Shown: positions 41,193-50,592 of the stretch, piece by piece | How positions within the stretch are numbered: the first letter of the stretch is position 1 | Layout of the letters: each line of letters starts with the position of its first letter | From: JADFOI01 sp965218935 | GTDB lineage: Bacteria; Acidobacteriota; UBA6911; RPQK01; JADFOI01 | Reading direction: 5' to 3' | Length of the DNA: 64,000 bases | NCBI GenBank assembly: GCA_965218935.1 | Contig: CBDCMH010000004.1 | Location: forward strand, 1-64,000 | Program-made: the position numbers and the translations under genes | The notes under the pieces: generated by a model | Told to the model about the DNA's origin: nothing | The model's input: the letters and a program-made list of their open reading frames with translations, nothing else | The model's database searches: none

Positions 41193-42350
41193 CTACTGCA
41201 ACTGCTTACACACCAATTCCGACACCTGATCGACACCAATCGCCTTCAAACAGGTGTGATGTGAGCACCATCCAAGATTGCATGGGCTGCAGGCTACCCC
41301 TAACCTTGCCACTCGATGCTCGGCACCCAGAGGCCACCACCGGTGAGGAACTGTAGGCCCCATCACGGAAACCGTCGGAGTTCCTAAAGCACAGGCAAGA
41401 TGGAGGGGACCGGAGTTATTCCCGACGAAGACTGCACCGTCCCCCAATACCGCAGCAAGCTGGTCAATCGTAAGACTGGGAAAACACAGGGTCCCCGGAT
41501 CATCTTCAAGGGTGGATCCTGGAGGCCCCACATCTTCGCTCCCCAACCAAACCACCGATCGCTTCAGTTTCTCTCTGATCCTCCGAGAGAGATCAAGAAA
41601 ATGATCCAATGGCCACCGCTGAGTCCCATAGAATGCCCCCGGGTGGACGCAGACATAGCCCGAGGAGAGAGTCGCATGCTCACGCCGACGAGCCTTCCAC
41701 CACGATCGTGAGGTCGGAGGAACTTCCAGAAACGGTGTGATCAAGGGTTCGAGTTTCAGATCCGGCCAAAGCTGCAGGAGATCAAAAGCTTCCTCAGAAA
41801 AATGCCTCTGATCGTTGTGGGGAGTTCGGTACGAACTAAAATAACGCTCTCGCCCGTATCCTGTAAAACCGATGCGCCACCTGGCTCCGCTTTTTTGACA
41901 CAGCAGCGCCGTCTCCATGATCGCATCCGTTCGGGGATCAATGATCATATCCGGATGTGCGTCAGCCAATAGGGCAGCTTGGAGTTGAAACGATCTTGGA
42001 AGCCCAATCACCTGATCCACATTCTTCTGATCTCGAAACAAACTTTCCCACGACTCCTGGACAGCATAAACGACTTCAGCCTCTGGCAGCGCGGACTTAA
42101 GAGACTGGACAAAAGGAAAGGTCAAAACGGCGTCTCCCAGTCGGTCAGTCCGCAGCACAAGAATCCTTTTACACTGCTTCAAATCAGGAGGGCTGGCTGA
42201 GGGATCTACGCGAGAGCGAGACAGCACTCCGCGTGATGCCAACAAGTTTCGCTTGAGGCTTCGCTTGATCCTGGCCCAGGCTAATTCCGGCGTCCAGGCG
42301 GGAACGGCAGGCGGCGAAACGGTGGGCTCCAATGGGTTGCTATTGGACAA
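41193..42350 (-). CDS. Glycosyltransferase family 9 (heptosyltransferase-like)
   Basis: A protein of about 385 residues. KRILVLRTDRLGDAVLTFPF is the GT9 N-terminal motif (usually R.DxxGDxxxxxP); later come GYVCVHPGAFYGTQRWPLDH, TIDQLAAVLGDGAVFVGNNS, GPLHLACALGTPTVSVMGPT and CSPCNLGWCSHHTCLKAI. These enzymes add heptose or related sugars to LPS core or glycan chains from ADP- or GDP-sugars. The start is TTG: 42350 has AAAGGA seven bases upstream; TTG 42371 is also possible. It overlaps the preceding gene by 11 bases. No ATG is available nearby. Confidence 0.87.
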   Translation of the reverse strand: MSNSNPLEPTVSPPAVPAWTPELAWARIKRSLKRNLLASRGVLSRSRVDPSASPPDLKQCKRILVLRTDRLGDAVLTFPFVQSLKSALPEAEVVYAVQESWESLFRDQKNVDQVIGLPRSFQLQAALLADAHPDMIIDPRTDAIMETALLCQKSGARWRIGFTGYGRERYFSSYRTPHNDQRHFSEEAFDLLQLWPDLKLEPLITPFLEVPPTSRSWWKARRREHATLSSGYVCVHPGAFYGTQRWPLDHFLDLSRRIREKLKRSVVWLGSEDVGPPGSTLEDDPGTLCFPSLTIDQLAAVLGDGAVFVGNNSGPLHLACALGTPTVSVMGPTVPHRWWPLGAEHRVARLGVACSPCNLGWCSHHTCLKAIGVDQVSELVCKQLQ

Positions 42351-43191
42351 GTCGAGATCCTTTGATCGCAAATCCCTTCATGGCCATTGCCCAGTTTTTC
42401 CCCGTTAGGGTGTATATCCCACGTGCCAACCATTCCACAATCCTTTTTCTGGGATCTATGCTTGGATCATCCAAGCCAAGGGATGAGAGCGAAAATCCAT
42501 TTTGTTTCAACAATGTCTTCAGAGTTTGAGGCGAGAAGTGATAGAGATGAATTTCTTTGTCCTGCTTTGAGAAAAGCTGGAATCGTTTCCCTTTGAATAA
42601 AAGGTAGGTGAGGTTAAAAATGTAGCTCTCGACGTTGGGACAGGCAACGACAAGGAGACCGCCGTCTCTGAGGATTCGATGAATTTCAGACAAATATTGA
42701 GCTGGATTATCCACGTGCTCAATAACATGGTAAAGAGTCACAACATCGAAATACTCCGATGGGTATTCGGCTTCATGGAGGGTACCCATGAAGATTGGGA
42801 CTGAGTAGAGCTTCTCTGTTCTCTTCGCAGCATACTCGGAGAACTCTGTCCCATAAACCTCAAACCCCGCCTCTTTGGCCAATCTCAAGAAGGTTCCATC
42901 ACCACAACCCACATCCAGGAGACGGCCCTTCCGGTTGTAGTGGAGCAACTCGTCCAGGCGATTTTTCCACAACCTTTCTCGTGGCAACCTCTGGGATGAA
43001 ATCCACTCGGAGTAATAGTCCTCGTCGTAGTGGTGTGCGAGTTCGTTCCGACTTGGAAGAGGATCAACGTAGACGAGCTTACACTGTGCGCACTCGACAA
43101 CCCGATGCAAATGATCCGAATGCTGAAAAAGATAGGCCTTCCGGGCTCCGCACAGGACACAGGGTCGTTCCAGGGTGAATTCTGAACGCAT
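42340..43191 (-). CDS. SAM methyltransferase with N-terminal zinc ribbon
   Basis: A 283-residue protein. The N-terminal metal-binding ribbon is CVLCGARK...CAQCKLVYVDP (two CxxC pairs). The methyltransferase core has RLLDVGCGDGTFLRLAKEAG (motif I), YGTEFSEYAAKRTE, EYFDVVTLYHVIEHVDNPAQ and LRDGGLLVVACPN. This arrangement is typical of methyltransferases in sugar and surface-glycan clusters, often acting on deoxysugars or chain ends. A close relative with the same layout lies at 44375. The two genes bracket a GT4 gene. Confidence 0.85.
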   Translation of the reverse strand: MRSEFTLERPCVLCGARKAYLFQHSDHLHRVVECAQCKLVYVDPLPSRNELAHHYDEDYYSEWISSQRLPRERLWKNRLDELLHYNRKGRLLDVGCGDGTFLRLAKEAGFEVYGTEFSEYAAKRTEKLYSVPIFMGTLHEAEYPSEYFDVVTLYHVIEHVDNPAQYLSEIHRILRDGGLLVVACPNVESYIFNLTYLLFKGKRFQLFSKQDKEIHLYHFSPQTLKTLLKQNGFSLSSLGLDDPSIDPRKRIVEWLARGIYTLTGKNWAMAMKGFAIKGSRLVQ

Positions 43192-43208
43192 GAACTAAGT
43201 TTCTTCAG

Positions 43209-44378
43209 CTAAAGAATGTTGCGCCGGCCAAGATGTTCAAAATAGAGGTACCGCAGCCGTTCCGCATAGATCTCCATTCGAAAATGTTTTTCGTATCTGC
43301 AGCGTGATTCTTGAGCCATTTGGGACGCCTTTTCTCGATTTTCCAACAAAAAGGTGAATGCCCCCGCCAAAGCTGTCGGATTTCGCGGCGGCACCAGGAT
43401 TCCGTTGATAAGGTCCTCGATAGCCTCTGCATTCCCCCCTACACGGGTAGCCACAATGGGTAGGCGGGCAGCCATGGCCTGTATCAATGCCGTGGAAACG
43501 GCTTCCCTCTCTTCGGAAGCAAGAACAAAGGCATCTGCAACGCCCAGCACGTCTCCGGGCTCCTCGACCCAACCCGGGAAAAGTGCCCCTCCCACTCCCA
43601 ACTCCTGCCGCGCCAGTTCCTCCAGTTTCGATTTGAAGGGTCCGTTTCCTGCCAAAAGGACTTTGACATCAGGATATTTCCTGCGTACCACAGCTACGGC
43701 GTTAATCACATCGAACAGACCCTTGCCCTCGTCCAACCTGGAAAGGGAACCGATCACAAAGTCCTCCCTCGTCAAACCAAACGCTTTCCTGAGGGATTCG
43801 GGGTCCGAAGATGGCTCTGGGTCCGGTGTGCCATTTCGGAGGAGGAGTACCTTGTCGTCAAGAATTCCGATTTCTTGGACGAGAAACCGGCGGATATCGT
43901 CAGTACCCGCAACGATACGGTCAGTCACTCGCGCCAGGAGGCGCTCGGTCAGCCGATTTCGCCATGAGAACTCCTTACGATAGGCACTGTGCATCTGGTA
44001 AAAACGGACGGGGACTCTGGCCGTTGCAGCTGCCAGCCGACCGATCGCTCCCGCCCAGTAACCGTGGGCGTGAAGTACAGAGACGCGGCGTTCCTTGAGC
44101 TTTCGGGCCAATCCGAAGATGTGATCCGGTCGACGATGGTCGTAAGAGGGTATTCCATGGATGAGATCTCTGAGTTCAGGAACAGCTTCTGCTGCTTCCA
44201 TATAGGATTCAAGTATCCATATCTCTACCGAAAATCCCCATTCCTGCTGCTGCCTGGCCAGCCAAAAAAGCAGTCTCTGAAGGCCGCCCCACTGCTGATA
44301 ACGGGGGTCGATCATACCCTCGGTGATATGGACAACCTTAATGTCTTTACGTGCACAAGACTTCGCTGAAGTATTCAA
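43209..44378 (-). CDS. Glycosyltransferase family 4
   Basis: A 389-residue GT-B enzyme. It begins IKVVHITEGMIDPRYQQWGG (acceptor loop), has VLHAHGYWAGAIGRLAAATA, VPVRFYQMHSAYRKEFSW, the donor-site IGSLSRLDEGKGLFDVINAV, LFPGWVEEPGDVLGVADAFV and EREAVSTALIQAMAARLPIV. The second Glu of the EX7E motif is Gln here. Donor and acceptor are unknown. It overlaps the methyltransferase upstream by four bases and is 17 bases from the next gene. Confidence 0.88.
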   Translation of the reverse strand: MNTSAKSCARKDIKVVHITEGMIDPRYQQWGGLQRLLFWLARQQQEWGFSVEIWILESYMEAAEAVPELRDLIHGIPSYDHRRPDHIFGLARKLKERRVSVLHAHGYWAGAIGRLAAATARVPVRFYQMHSAYRKEFSWRNRLTERLLARVTDRIVAGTDDIRRFLVQEIGILDDKVLLLRNGTPDPEPSSDPESLRKAFGLTREDFVIGSLSRLDEGKGLFDVINAVAVVRRKYPDVKVLLAGNGPFKSKLEELARQELGVGGALFPGWVEEPGDVLGVADAFVLASEEREAVSTALIQAMAARLPIVATRVGGNAEAIEDLINGILVPPRNPTALAGAFTFLLENREKASQMAQESRCRYEKHFRMEIYAERLRYLYFEHLGRRNIL

Positions 44379-45274
44379 GGCACCACCTCATCGCTCCGCC
44401 GTGCGTATACTTTGAAGGAGGGACCTCCCAACAACTTTCCGAGAATCCGACGAACTTTTTTCTTAAGACCAGGGGCAAACCGATTGACCAGGGAACGGTA
44501 TTTTTGCGGCTGAGTGACGCCCTTGGAAGCCAGGGTATTCACAGTCACCAGAGCCAGGTCTGATCGGATCTCGATGGGCACAAGCCCTGTCTGTCGGAGA
44601 ATCCGGCGCAGGGTGGAGGGAGTGAAGTAGCAAAGGCGGCGATTTTCCAGAAAGCCGGCAAAACGCTCTGGATGACGACGGGCCTGCCAACTGCCGGCAT
44701 TTGGAGTGGTCATCACGAGAACGCCGTCCGAGCGAAGCCATGAGCGCATGGAGGCCAGGCTGGAGACCGGGTCCGGAACATGTTCTATATATTCGAAGGT
44801 GGTAATCGCGTCGAAATGGTTTTCTGGAAAACCAGCCTCCTCAATGCTTCCCAGATGAACCTCAAAATCAAACTCCTTGCGCGCATACTCCACGGCGTAA
44901 GGGGAGATATCCAGTCCCACGACCTCCCAACCCCGGCGCCGGGCAGCCTCCAGCAGAAATCCAGTCGCACACCCAACATCCAAAAGGCGCCCAGGGGGTC
45001 GGATTTCCTCAAGGTCTGCAATGTGTTCGTCGAAACTGCGAAGCAAGCGTTCACGGTCGGCCACATAATCCCTCGTTCCCGCCCATTGCGGCTCATCTTC
45101 CTCCTTGTTTCGATAATAATCTTCATTGTAAAAATCCAGTAGATCAGGAGGCAGAGAAGGCCGGTAGAGAAAACCGCAACGGGTACAACGGACAATTTGG
45201 ATTTCACCCAGTATTTGGTAGGGCTGCGGACTCTTTTCCTGGCAGATTTGGCAAGGCCTCATTTCAGCCACCAT
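44375..45274 (-). CDS. SAM methyltransferase with N-terminal zinc ribbon
   Basis: About 299 residues from ATG 45274 (MVAEMRPCQICQ). A CxxC/CxxC ribbon (CQIC...CTRCGFLYRP) precedes motif I RLLDVGCATGFLLEAARRRG, VVGLDISPYAVEYARKEF, NHFDAITTFEYIEHVPDP and LRSDGVLVMTTPNAGS. The frame is open further upstream to 45469, but that part reads as a shadow of the neighbouring gene. The start overlaps the upstream stop; ATG 45262 is the other choice. It is likely a sugar or lipid-carrier methyltransferase. Confidence 0.83.
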   Translation of the reverse strand: MVAEMRPCQICQEKSPQPYQILGEIQIVRCTRCGFLYRPSLPPDLLDFYNEDYYRNKEEDEPQWAGTRDYVADRERLLRSFDEHIADLEEIRPPGRLLDVGCATGFLLEAARRRGWEVVGLDISPYAVEYARKEFDFEVHLGSIEEAGFPENHFDAITTFEYIEHVPDPVSSLASMRSWLRSDGVLVMTTPNAGSWQARRHPERFAGFLENRRLCYFTPSTLRRILRQTGLVPIEIRSDLALVTVNTLASKGVTQPQKYRSLVNRFAPGLKKKVRRILGKLLGGPSFKVYARRSDEVVP

Positions 45275-46316
45275 TACCTCGACACGTCTCCGCCAATCGA
45301 AGAATCTCTTGAACACGGTGGACAAAGGTGTGGCCTGAAAGGGCCTGCTCTCGTGCCCGACGCGCGAGTTTCTTCCTTCTTTCAGGATCGGACAGCAGTT
45401 CCCGGCACTGTTGCCGCATTTCTTCGGCATCCCGGAAACTTGCCACCTCACCCTGGAGAAAACGGTCAAGGTCGGCTCTGTAATCGGTCAGTAAGCACAC
45501 GCCGGCTGCCAACGCCTCCCACAAACGAAGATTGAGATTCTCCGGTCCCTGGCCGTGTACATTGATGACCACATCAGCAGCGGCATAGGCTTTGAGCCAC
45601 TCTTCGCGGCGAAGCGATTTCGCTTCCTGCACACAGCGCCGAACCAAAGGGTCTTCGGCCCGTTCCCATCCCGGTCCCCAGATGGTCAAACCCATGTCCG
45701 CTACAGCAGACAGAACCTTCTCCCTTATGGGTACGTAACCCCCAACAAAGCAGAGCGTGGAATGCCAGCGTTGTCTTTCCTCAGTCGAAAGCTCCACGGG
45801 TTTGTGCAGTGAAGGATCACACCCCAGGGGAAAGTGCTCTACGCGCTGCGCTCCCTTCTCCCGAAGCCATTCTCCCCATGTTCTGTCGATCACCATCCAT
45901 AAGTCGTAGGCTGGAACGACCTCAGAGGGGACATAATGCCAGGGCTCATCGAGGGTCCAGTTAAAGGTCAGGGCACCCATCTCCCGGGCAGCCGCAATGG
46001 AGGGAGCGTTGACTCTTTCGGCACGAAGCGCCAGGACGAGGTCAGGGCGGAAATCTGAAAGTAGGGAGACAAATTGGCGGTTGCTGGCCGAGGCGTCAAT
46101 GCGCTGGACGGCAGGCAAATGGCGTGGTGAGAAACGGTAACGCAAGCGGGAAGGAATCAAGCGGGTCAAGAAACGCGGGACTGCTGCGCAGGCCCGGAAA
46201 TCAAAGGTTGAGACGGTTAAACCGGTCTGGCGGAGGGCACTCTCCAGGCAGGCCTCCGTTTGCTCTACCAGATGGATGTGAGACCCCACCATGAGAACAC
46301 GCGACACGAACGCCAT
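45264..46316 (-). CDS. CgeB-like glycosyltransferase
   Basis: A 350-residue protein. RVLMVGSHIHLVEQTEACLE, FRPDLVLALRAERVNAPSIA, NWTLDEPWHYVPSEVVPAYD and EHFPLGCDPSLHKPVELSTE, then LCFVGGYVPIREKVLSAVAD, YAAADVVINVHGQGPENLNL and RLWEALAAGVCLLTDYRADL, are the pattern of CgeB/spore-maturation-type GT-B glycosyltransferases (DUF3880 plus a Glyco_trans_1_2 domain). These add sugars in many surface glycan loci. It overlaps the following methyltransferase by 11 bases. Confidence 0.82.
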   Translation of the reverse strand: MAFVSRVLMVGSHIHLVEQTEACLESALRQTGLTVSTFDFRACAAVPRFLTRLIPSRLRYRFSPRHLPAVQRIDASASNRQFVSLLSDFRPDLVLALRAERVNAPSIAAAREMGALTFNWTLDEPWHYVPSEVVPAYDLWMVIDRTWGEWLREKGAQRVEHFPLGCDPSLHKPVELSTEERQRWHSTLCFVGGYVPIREKVLSAVADMGLTIWGPGWERAEDPLVRRCVQEAKSLRREEWLKAYAAADVVINVHGQGPENLNLRLWEALAAGVCLLTDYRADLDRFLQGEVASFRDAEEMRQQCRELLSDPERRKKLARRAREQALSGHTFVHRVQEILRLAETCRGNGG

Positions 46317-46366
46317 GTTTTAAGTGTACCTTTTTGAATCTGGGGACCGGAAGTCGTGGGGTCCCT

Positions 46367-48454
46367 TTATCCAGTCAGAATTTCGTCGTAAAGATTCTCC
46401 ATCAAGCCCGCCACCTGACCGGCATCAAAAAGAGTTTCGGCCCGCCTCCGCCCCGCCCGTCCCATACTCTGGCAAAGCGTCTCATCGGCTGCCAGACGAA
46501 CCAGTGCCTCGGCCAGGGCACCTGGGTCATCGGGCGGAACCAGGATTCCTGTTTGCTCTGCCAGAACAATCTCTTTTGCCCCGCCGGAATCCGCAGCTAC
46601 AACTGGTTTTCCGCAAGCCATGGCTTCAATGTATACCCGGCCAAAGTGCTCTCCAGGGGTGGGATGAAGCAGAATATCAATCGAGCTCATAGCCTTTGTC
46701 AAATCATCTTGCCAGTCGAGAAAGGAAAGGGACGTCTTTAAGTCAAGATCTCTGGCAAGCCGTTCCAGAGAATGCCGTTCGGGCCCTCTACCCACCACCA
46801 GGAAATGAAAAGATTCCTGTTTGGCTCCCGCCAATGCTGCCGCACGAATAGCCAAATCAAAGCGTTTCCAGGCATCCAAACGGCCGAAGATGCCCACCAG
46901 GATCGAATGAATGGGCAACCCGTTTTGTTCTCGCCACTCCTTGCCATCGGAGTTGGGTTGAAAGCGGGAAAGATCTATGGGGTTGGGGATGCAAACGACT
47001 TTATCTTTCGCCTTTCCCCACTGAAAACGACCGGCCACATACTGTGAAGTCGCAATGATCCGATCCACCAGCCTCGTTCCGAGGCGGTCGGCCAGCGGTT
47101 CCCGCTCAGCAACACGGGCGTGCCAAACCACAGGAATACCCAGACACCGAGCAGCCAATCCGGACAGGAAAAGCACCCGACCGGCCGTGTTCACATGGAC
47201 CACGTCCACCCCTGTGTTGGACATCCATCGGGCAAGCCGAAGCACAGTCCCATTCAAGACTCCCCACAGAGTATGCGGAAAGAGAAAAAAGTGGACCTCG
47301 TCGCCCAAGTCACACCATCTCCGGCTCAATTCACCCTCCTGTGGACAAAGAAGAATGGGCCGGACTCGGTGAGGGTCAAGTGCTTGCGCTAGATGAAGCA
47401 GGCTGATCTCCCCCCCACCCGCAATGTCACTATAAAAAGATAGGTAGGCTACAGTCCAGGGATCTCCATGGGCACGCTTTACGGCGGGCAAAGAGTGGTG
47501 CTTCAGGACCGAAACACTTTGCTTAGGATCTCGCTTGATCTGCTGCACACGGCCTGCAAGCCGAAACAAGGACAGCAGTGAACTCCAGCCGTGGGAGGCC
47601 ACAAACATGAAAAAGGTCAGGACACCTACAGAAGGCGAATGGCGAAGCGTAAACAAGAAACGGTGGTCCGCACGCCAGAAGGCGATGCGTCTTTGGCTAT
47701 GTCTTCGTGCAACGGAACTACCCGGAGTGTGGGAAACACGGCTTGCGGGTTCCAGCAGAACTCTCCATCCGCGTGCCTGGGCACGGGTACAAAGATCGAT
47801 GTCCTCCCAGTAAAAGGGGGCATAAAGGTTGTCGAACCCCTTCAAGGCACGAAATTTTGCGGTGTCGTAGGCTGAGTGTCCACCCGTGGCGAAAAGCAGA
47901 GGCGTTGGGGATTTGGGTTCAGGAACGGGAAGGTATCGTACCCCCAGCAATCCACAACGGGAGGTGAAGGCCGGAACGAAGATGCGCTGAGGGCCCACAT
48001 CCATCGACGCCACCGCGAAAACCTCTTCATCAGAGAAATGCGGGATAGCGGTGCGGAATGTATCCCGTTCTACCCGAACATCACAATTCAGAAAGTAGAG
48101 GATCGAGTAACGGGCTTTGGCTGCACCTGTAGTTATGGATGCATGGAACCCTTCGTTTTGCACCCGGCGCAGCACGATAACGGTTGGATAGTTTTCTTCC
48201 AGGAATTCGGCCGATCCGTCGGTAGAAGCGTCGTCCACCACAAGAATTTCCCAGGGGACTTCCATCCGCTCCACAGCCTCCAATACAGATGGCAAATTCT
48301 CTTCCAAATGAGCACGGCCGTTCCAAACGGGTATGATGACACTCAATCCTTTGGGCACCACTCGATTTTGAGGCAAAAGATTCCCTATCGCTGAATCAAA
48401 AAGGAAGAGCCGCCAACACCCGCTGGCGCTCCTCTTCGCTGAGAACCAACCCAA
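46367..48454 (-). CDS. Fused GT2-GT4 bifunctional glycosyltransferase
   Basis: A 695-residue protein with two catalytic domains. Residues about 34-300 are a GT-A family 2 domain: GLSVIIPVWNGRAHLEENLP, ILVVDDASTDGSAEFLEENY, YFLNCDVRVERDTF (Asn-Cys-Asp where the DxD is), ATGGHSAYDT and FYWEDIDLCTRAQARGWRVL. Residues about 340-695 are a GT-B family 4 domain: AGGGEISLLHLAQALDPHRV, VVHVNTAGRVLFLSGLAA, GIFGRLDAWKRFDLAIRAAA and the EX7E motif EHFGRVYIEAMACGKPVV. One protein could add two successive sugars. The start is uncertain: ATG 48454 overlaps the flippase by 59 bases, and GTG 48361 would also give a complete GT2 domain. Confidence 0.85.
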   Translation of the reverse strand: MGWFSAKRSASGCWRLFLFDSAIGNLLPQNRVVPKGLSVIIPVWNGRAHLEENLPSVLEAVERMEVPWEILVVDDASTDGSAEFLEENYPTVIVLRRVQNEGFHASITTGAAKARYSILYFLNCDVRVERDTFRTAIPHFSDEEVFAVASMDVGPQRIFVPAFTSRCGLLGVRYLPVPEPKSPTPLLFATGGHSAYDTAKFRALKGFDNLYAPFYWEDIDLCTRAQARGWRVLLEPASRVSHTPGSSVARRHSQRRIAFWRADHRFLFTLRHSPSVGVLTFFMFVASHGWSSLLSLFRLAGRVQQIKRDPKQSVSVLKHHSLPAVKRAHGDPWTVAYLSFYSDIAGGGEISLLHLAQALDPHRVRPILLCPQEGELSRRWCDLGDEVHFFLFPHTLWGVLNGTVLRLARWMSNTGVDVVHVNTAGRVLFLSGLAARCLGIPVVWHARVAEREPLADRLGTRLVDRIIATSQYVAGRFQWGKAKDKVVCIPNPIDLSRFQPNSDGKEWREQNGLPIHSILVGIFGRLDAWKRFDLAIRAAALAGAKQESFHFLVVGRGPERHSLERLARDLDLKTSLSFLDWQDDLTKAMSSIDILLHPTPGEHFGRVYIEAMACGKPVVAADSGGAKEIVLAEQTGILVPPDDPGALAEALVRLAADETLCQSMGRAGRRRAETLFDAGQVAGLMENLYDEILTG

Positions 48455-49904
48455 AGATCCCCCCCCCGTAGAAGCAAACCAGGAGAACTGCGGAGGTCAG
48501 AATCTGGAAAAGGCCTGCATCACTCTGCGTCAAGAAGTGTAAAAGGGTTCCGGCAACAAGTGCTATAGCACCGGCTCGCCAGGAAAAGGCCCTTACAAAT
48601 TGGGGTCGGGAAATTCCCAGGCGGTTGACGGTGACAAGAGAAATCAGGACGCCAGAAATGATTCCCGCTGAAAATAACGCCCAGGCAGCCCCTTGAATGC
48701 CCCAACGCGGGACCAAAACAAGAGCCATGAGGGCATTGAGCAGGCCTGATCCCAGGGAAAAAGCCGCCCATAGCCTTCCGTGTCCGCAACTTTGCATCAT
48801 AACAGCACCGATATTTCCCATCGCAAGACCAAACAACCCACCTATAACAGGAAGCATGATCGGCTGGGCGGCTTGTCCAAACTCGGGGCCAATCCATTGG
48901 CCAATGAAAGGAGCACCGAGAAGCCCACCGACCACAACCAGGGGAAGAAACCCAATCCAGGCCGCGCGATGCGATTTGACCCACAGAAAGCTGAGCCCTA
49001 CGGCATCCTGGTGGCCTTGAAGGGCTGCTGCCGCGGGAAGTGCGGCGTTGGAAAGATGGTAGACTCCCCGCCGAACATTAGAAGCTAAATTGGCAGGTAT
49101 CGAAAAGAAAGACACGGCGGCAGGGCCAGCAAAGGCGCCCAGTACGAGGCGACTGAAAGGCAACAGGAATCGCCCTCCTCCATATCCTATCAACAGTGAT
49201 CCAGAGAACTGGATCGCTTGGCGCCATAAATGGGGAGGCAGCGGTGCCGGCACTTTCACTGGCATGAAACGACGGGCGATTATTTCATAACAAATCCAAA
49301 CCACTACCCACGAAAGCGCCCAAAACTTTACCGCCCCTTCTATTTCCGCTCCTTGAGAAAGGATCAGCGCAAGACCAATATTTTGAATCGTCTGGGTGAC
49401 GGCGTTAAACAAAGAGGTAATGTCCAAGCGTTGGACTGCCCCGATGGACCCGCTCAATACCGAGGAAGGAATCCGAAAAAGAAGGCTGAGGGAAAGCCAC
49501 TGCAATACTACATGGACATCCGGCTGAAACGCAACATCACGACTGAGTTGGGTTGCTGCAAAACCGCTAGCGCTAAACAAAAGCAGTCCCGCTGCGGCGC
49601 CAAGCCCCCAGGAAACCAGGTAGATCCTTTGAAAGATCGCCCGGAATTCACCCTCTGTATCCTTTCCCCGTGCATGGGAGAGAAAACGGATCGCCGTCGT
49701 CGACAACATCAGTTCGAGGAAAAGGAAGAAAGCATAGAAGGCGAGACAGACCGTCCAGACACCAAATCGTTCCGTACCCATCCCACGAACAATCACCGGC
49801 AAGGTTACGAAACCCACTCCTATGAGCCATATTTGAGAAGCAAAGCTGGCGCCGAAGTTCGGAAAAAATCGCCGAAAAACCTCTTCGCGTGGGGGTTTAC
49901 TCAT
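48396..49904 (-). CDS. Polysaccharide flippase (Wzx-like, MATE/MOP superfamily)
   Basis: A 502-residue membrane protein with about twelve to fourteen hydrophobic helices. It begins RFFPNFGASFASQIWLIGVG and FVTLPVIVRGMGTERFGVWT, which fits the Wzx/polysaccharide transporter group, with SGGYGGGRFLLPFSRLVLGA-like central and FIGQWIGPEFGQAAQPIMLP later loops. It should flip lipid-linked repeat units to the periplasm for the polymerase at 52875. It overlaps the GT2-GT4 fusion. Confidence 0.85.
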   Translation of the reverse strand: MSKPPREEVFRRFFPNFGASFASQIWLIGVGFVTLPVIVRGMGTERFGVWTVCLAFYAFFLFLELMLSTTAIRFLSHARGKDTEGEFRAIFQRIYLVSWGLGAAAGLLLFSASGFAATQLSRDVAFQPDVHVVLQWLSLSLLFRIPSSVLSGSIGAVQRLDITSLFNAVTQTIQNIGLALILSQGAEIEGAVKFWALSWVVVWICYEIIARRFMPVKVPAPLPPHLWRQAIQFSGSLLIGYGGGRFLLPFSRLVLGAFAGPAAVSFFSIPANLASNVRRGVYHLSNAALPAAAALQGHQDAVGLSFLWVKSHRAAWIGFLPLVVVGGLLGAPFIGQWIGPEFGQAAQPIMLPVIGGLFGLAMGNIGAVMMQSCGHGRLWAAFSLGSGLLNALMALVLVPRWGIQGAAWALFSAGIISGVLISLVTVNRLGISRPQFVRAFSWRAGAIALVAGTLLHFLTQSDAGLFQILTSAVLLVCFYGGGIFGLVLSEEERQRVLAALPF

Positions 49905-49929
49905 TGTTCGACATCAGTATGCTCAGTAC

Positions 49930-50583
49930 TCACAGACGATACGCGAAAGTCTTTATATCTTTCTTAAACCATCTTGCGACAATTTCGACAGTCTCTTCGT
50001 CATAATAGTCCCTGTAGTGACCACGTTTCGAGGCTTTGATGTGTGGCAAGCTGACAGTTTTTCCAAGTTTCTTGCATACATGATTGAAGTCATCATTGAG
50101 ATTTTCGAAACGACAGATAAACTCCACTATGATTTGTCCATCATGGTCTGTAATCCAATCAGACTGGGGCATAAACATCTTAGGTATGTCGTAGTAAAAG
50201 GGGTCTTTATTGCCATAGGTCAATCTCACCCAATCCTTGAATCCAACTGGTCTTACCCCTAGATCTGTTTGATTCGTCTGAACGCGATAATGGTAATGGG
50301 AAACAACCTTATCCCATGGGTTCCTTACGACGGTGAAGGCTAATTTACTTTCCCACTGCTCACGGCCTATTTCTTCAATTTTCTCTAGAGCAGTCTTATG
50401 CTCAAAGGGTATTTTGAGAGCCTTTTCAATACTGCTACCTCCCGTCTTATTGATGTGTATGAAAATAAAGTTATCAAAATAGCGATGACGTAGAGTACCT
50501 AGTTCCCAAGCGAGGCGATTTCGGGCTACTATGACCAAAGTTCTCATCGGGATAGCTGGTGTTTTTCTCAGAAAGCCCATCAT
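49930..50583 (-). CDS. Sulfotransferase family protein
   Basis: A 217-residue protein. FIFIHINKTGGSSIEKALK is the 5'-phosphosulfate-binding loop and AFTVVRNPWDKVVSHYHYR is the 3'-phosphate site of PAPS-dependent sulfotransferases (Sulfotransfer_2-like). It would transfer sulfate from PAPS, probably to a sugar of the glycan. The block 50041-50100 has 24 G/C of 60, clearly lower than nearby genes, hinting at recent transfer. ATG 50583 is nine bases after the stop of the next sulfotransferase; an adjacent ATG or Met-13 could also start it. Confidence 0.85.
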   Translation of the reverse strand: MMGFLRKTPAIPMRTLVIVARNRLAWELGTLRHRYFDNFIFIHINKTGGSSIEKALKIPFEHKTALEKIEEIGREQWESKLAFTVVRNPWDKVVSHYHYRVQTNQTDLGVRPVGFKDWVRLTYGNKDPFYYDIPKMFMPQSDWITDHDGQIIVEFICRFENLNDDFNHVCKKLGKTVSLPHIKASKRGHYRDYYDEETVEIVARWFKKDIKTFAYRL

Positions 50584-50592
50584 CGCTGGTAT

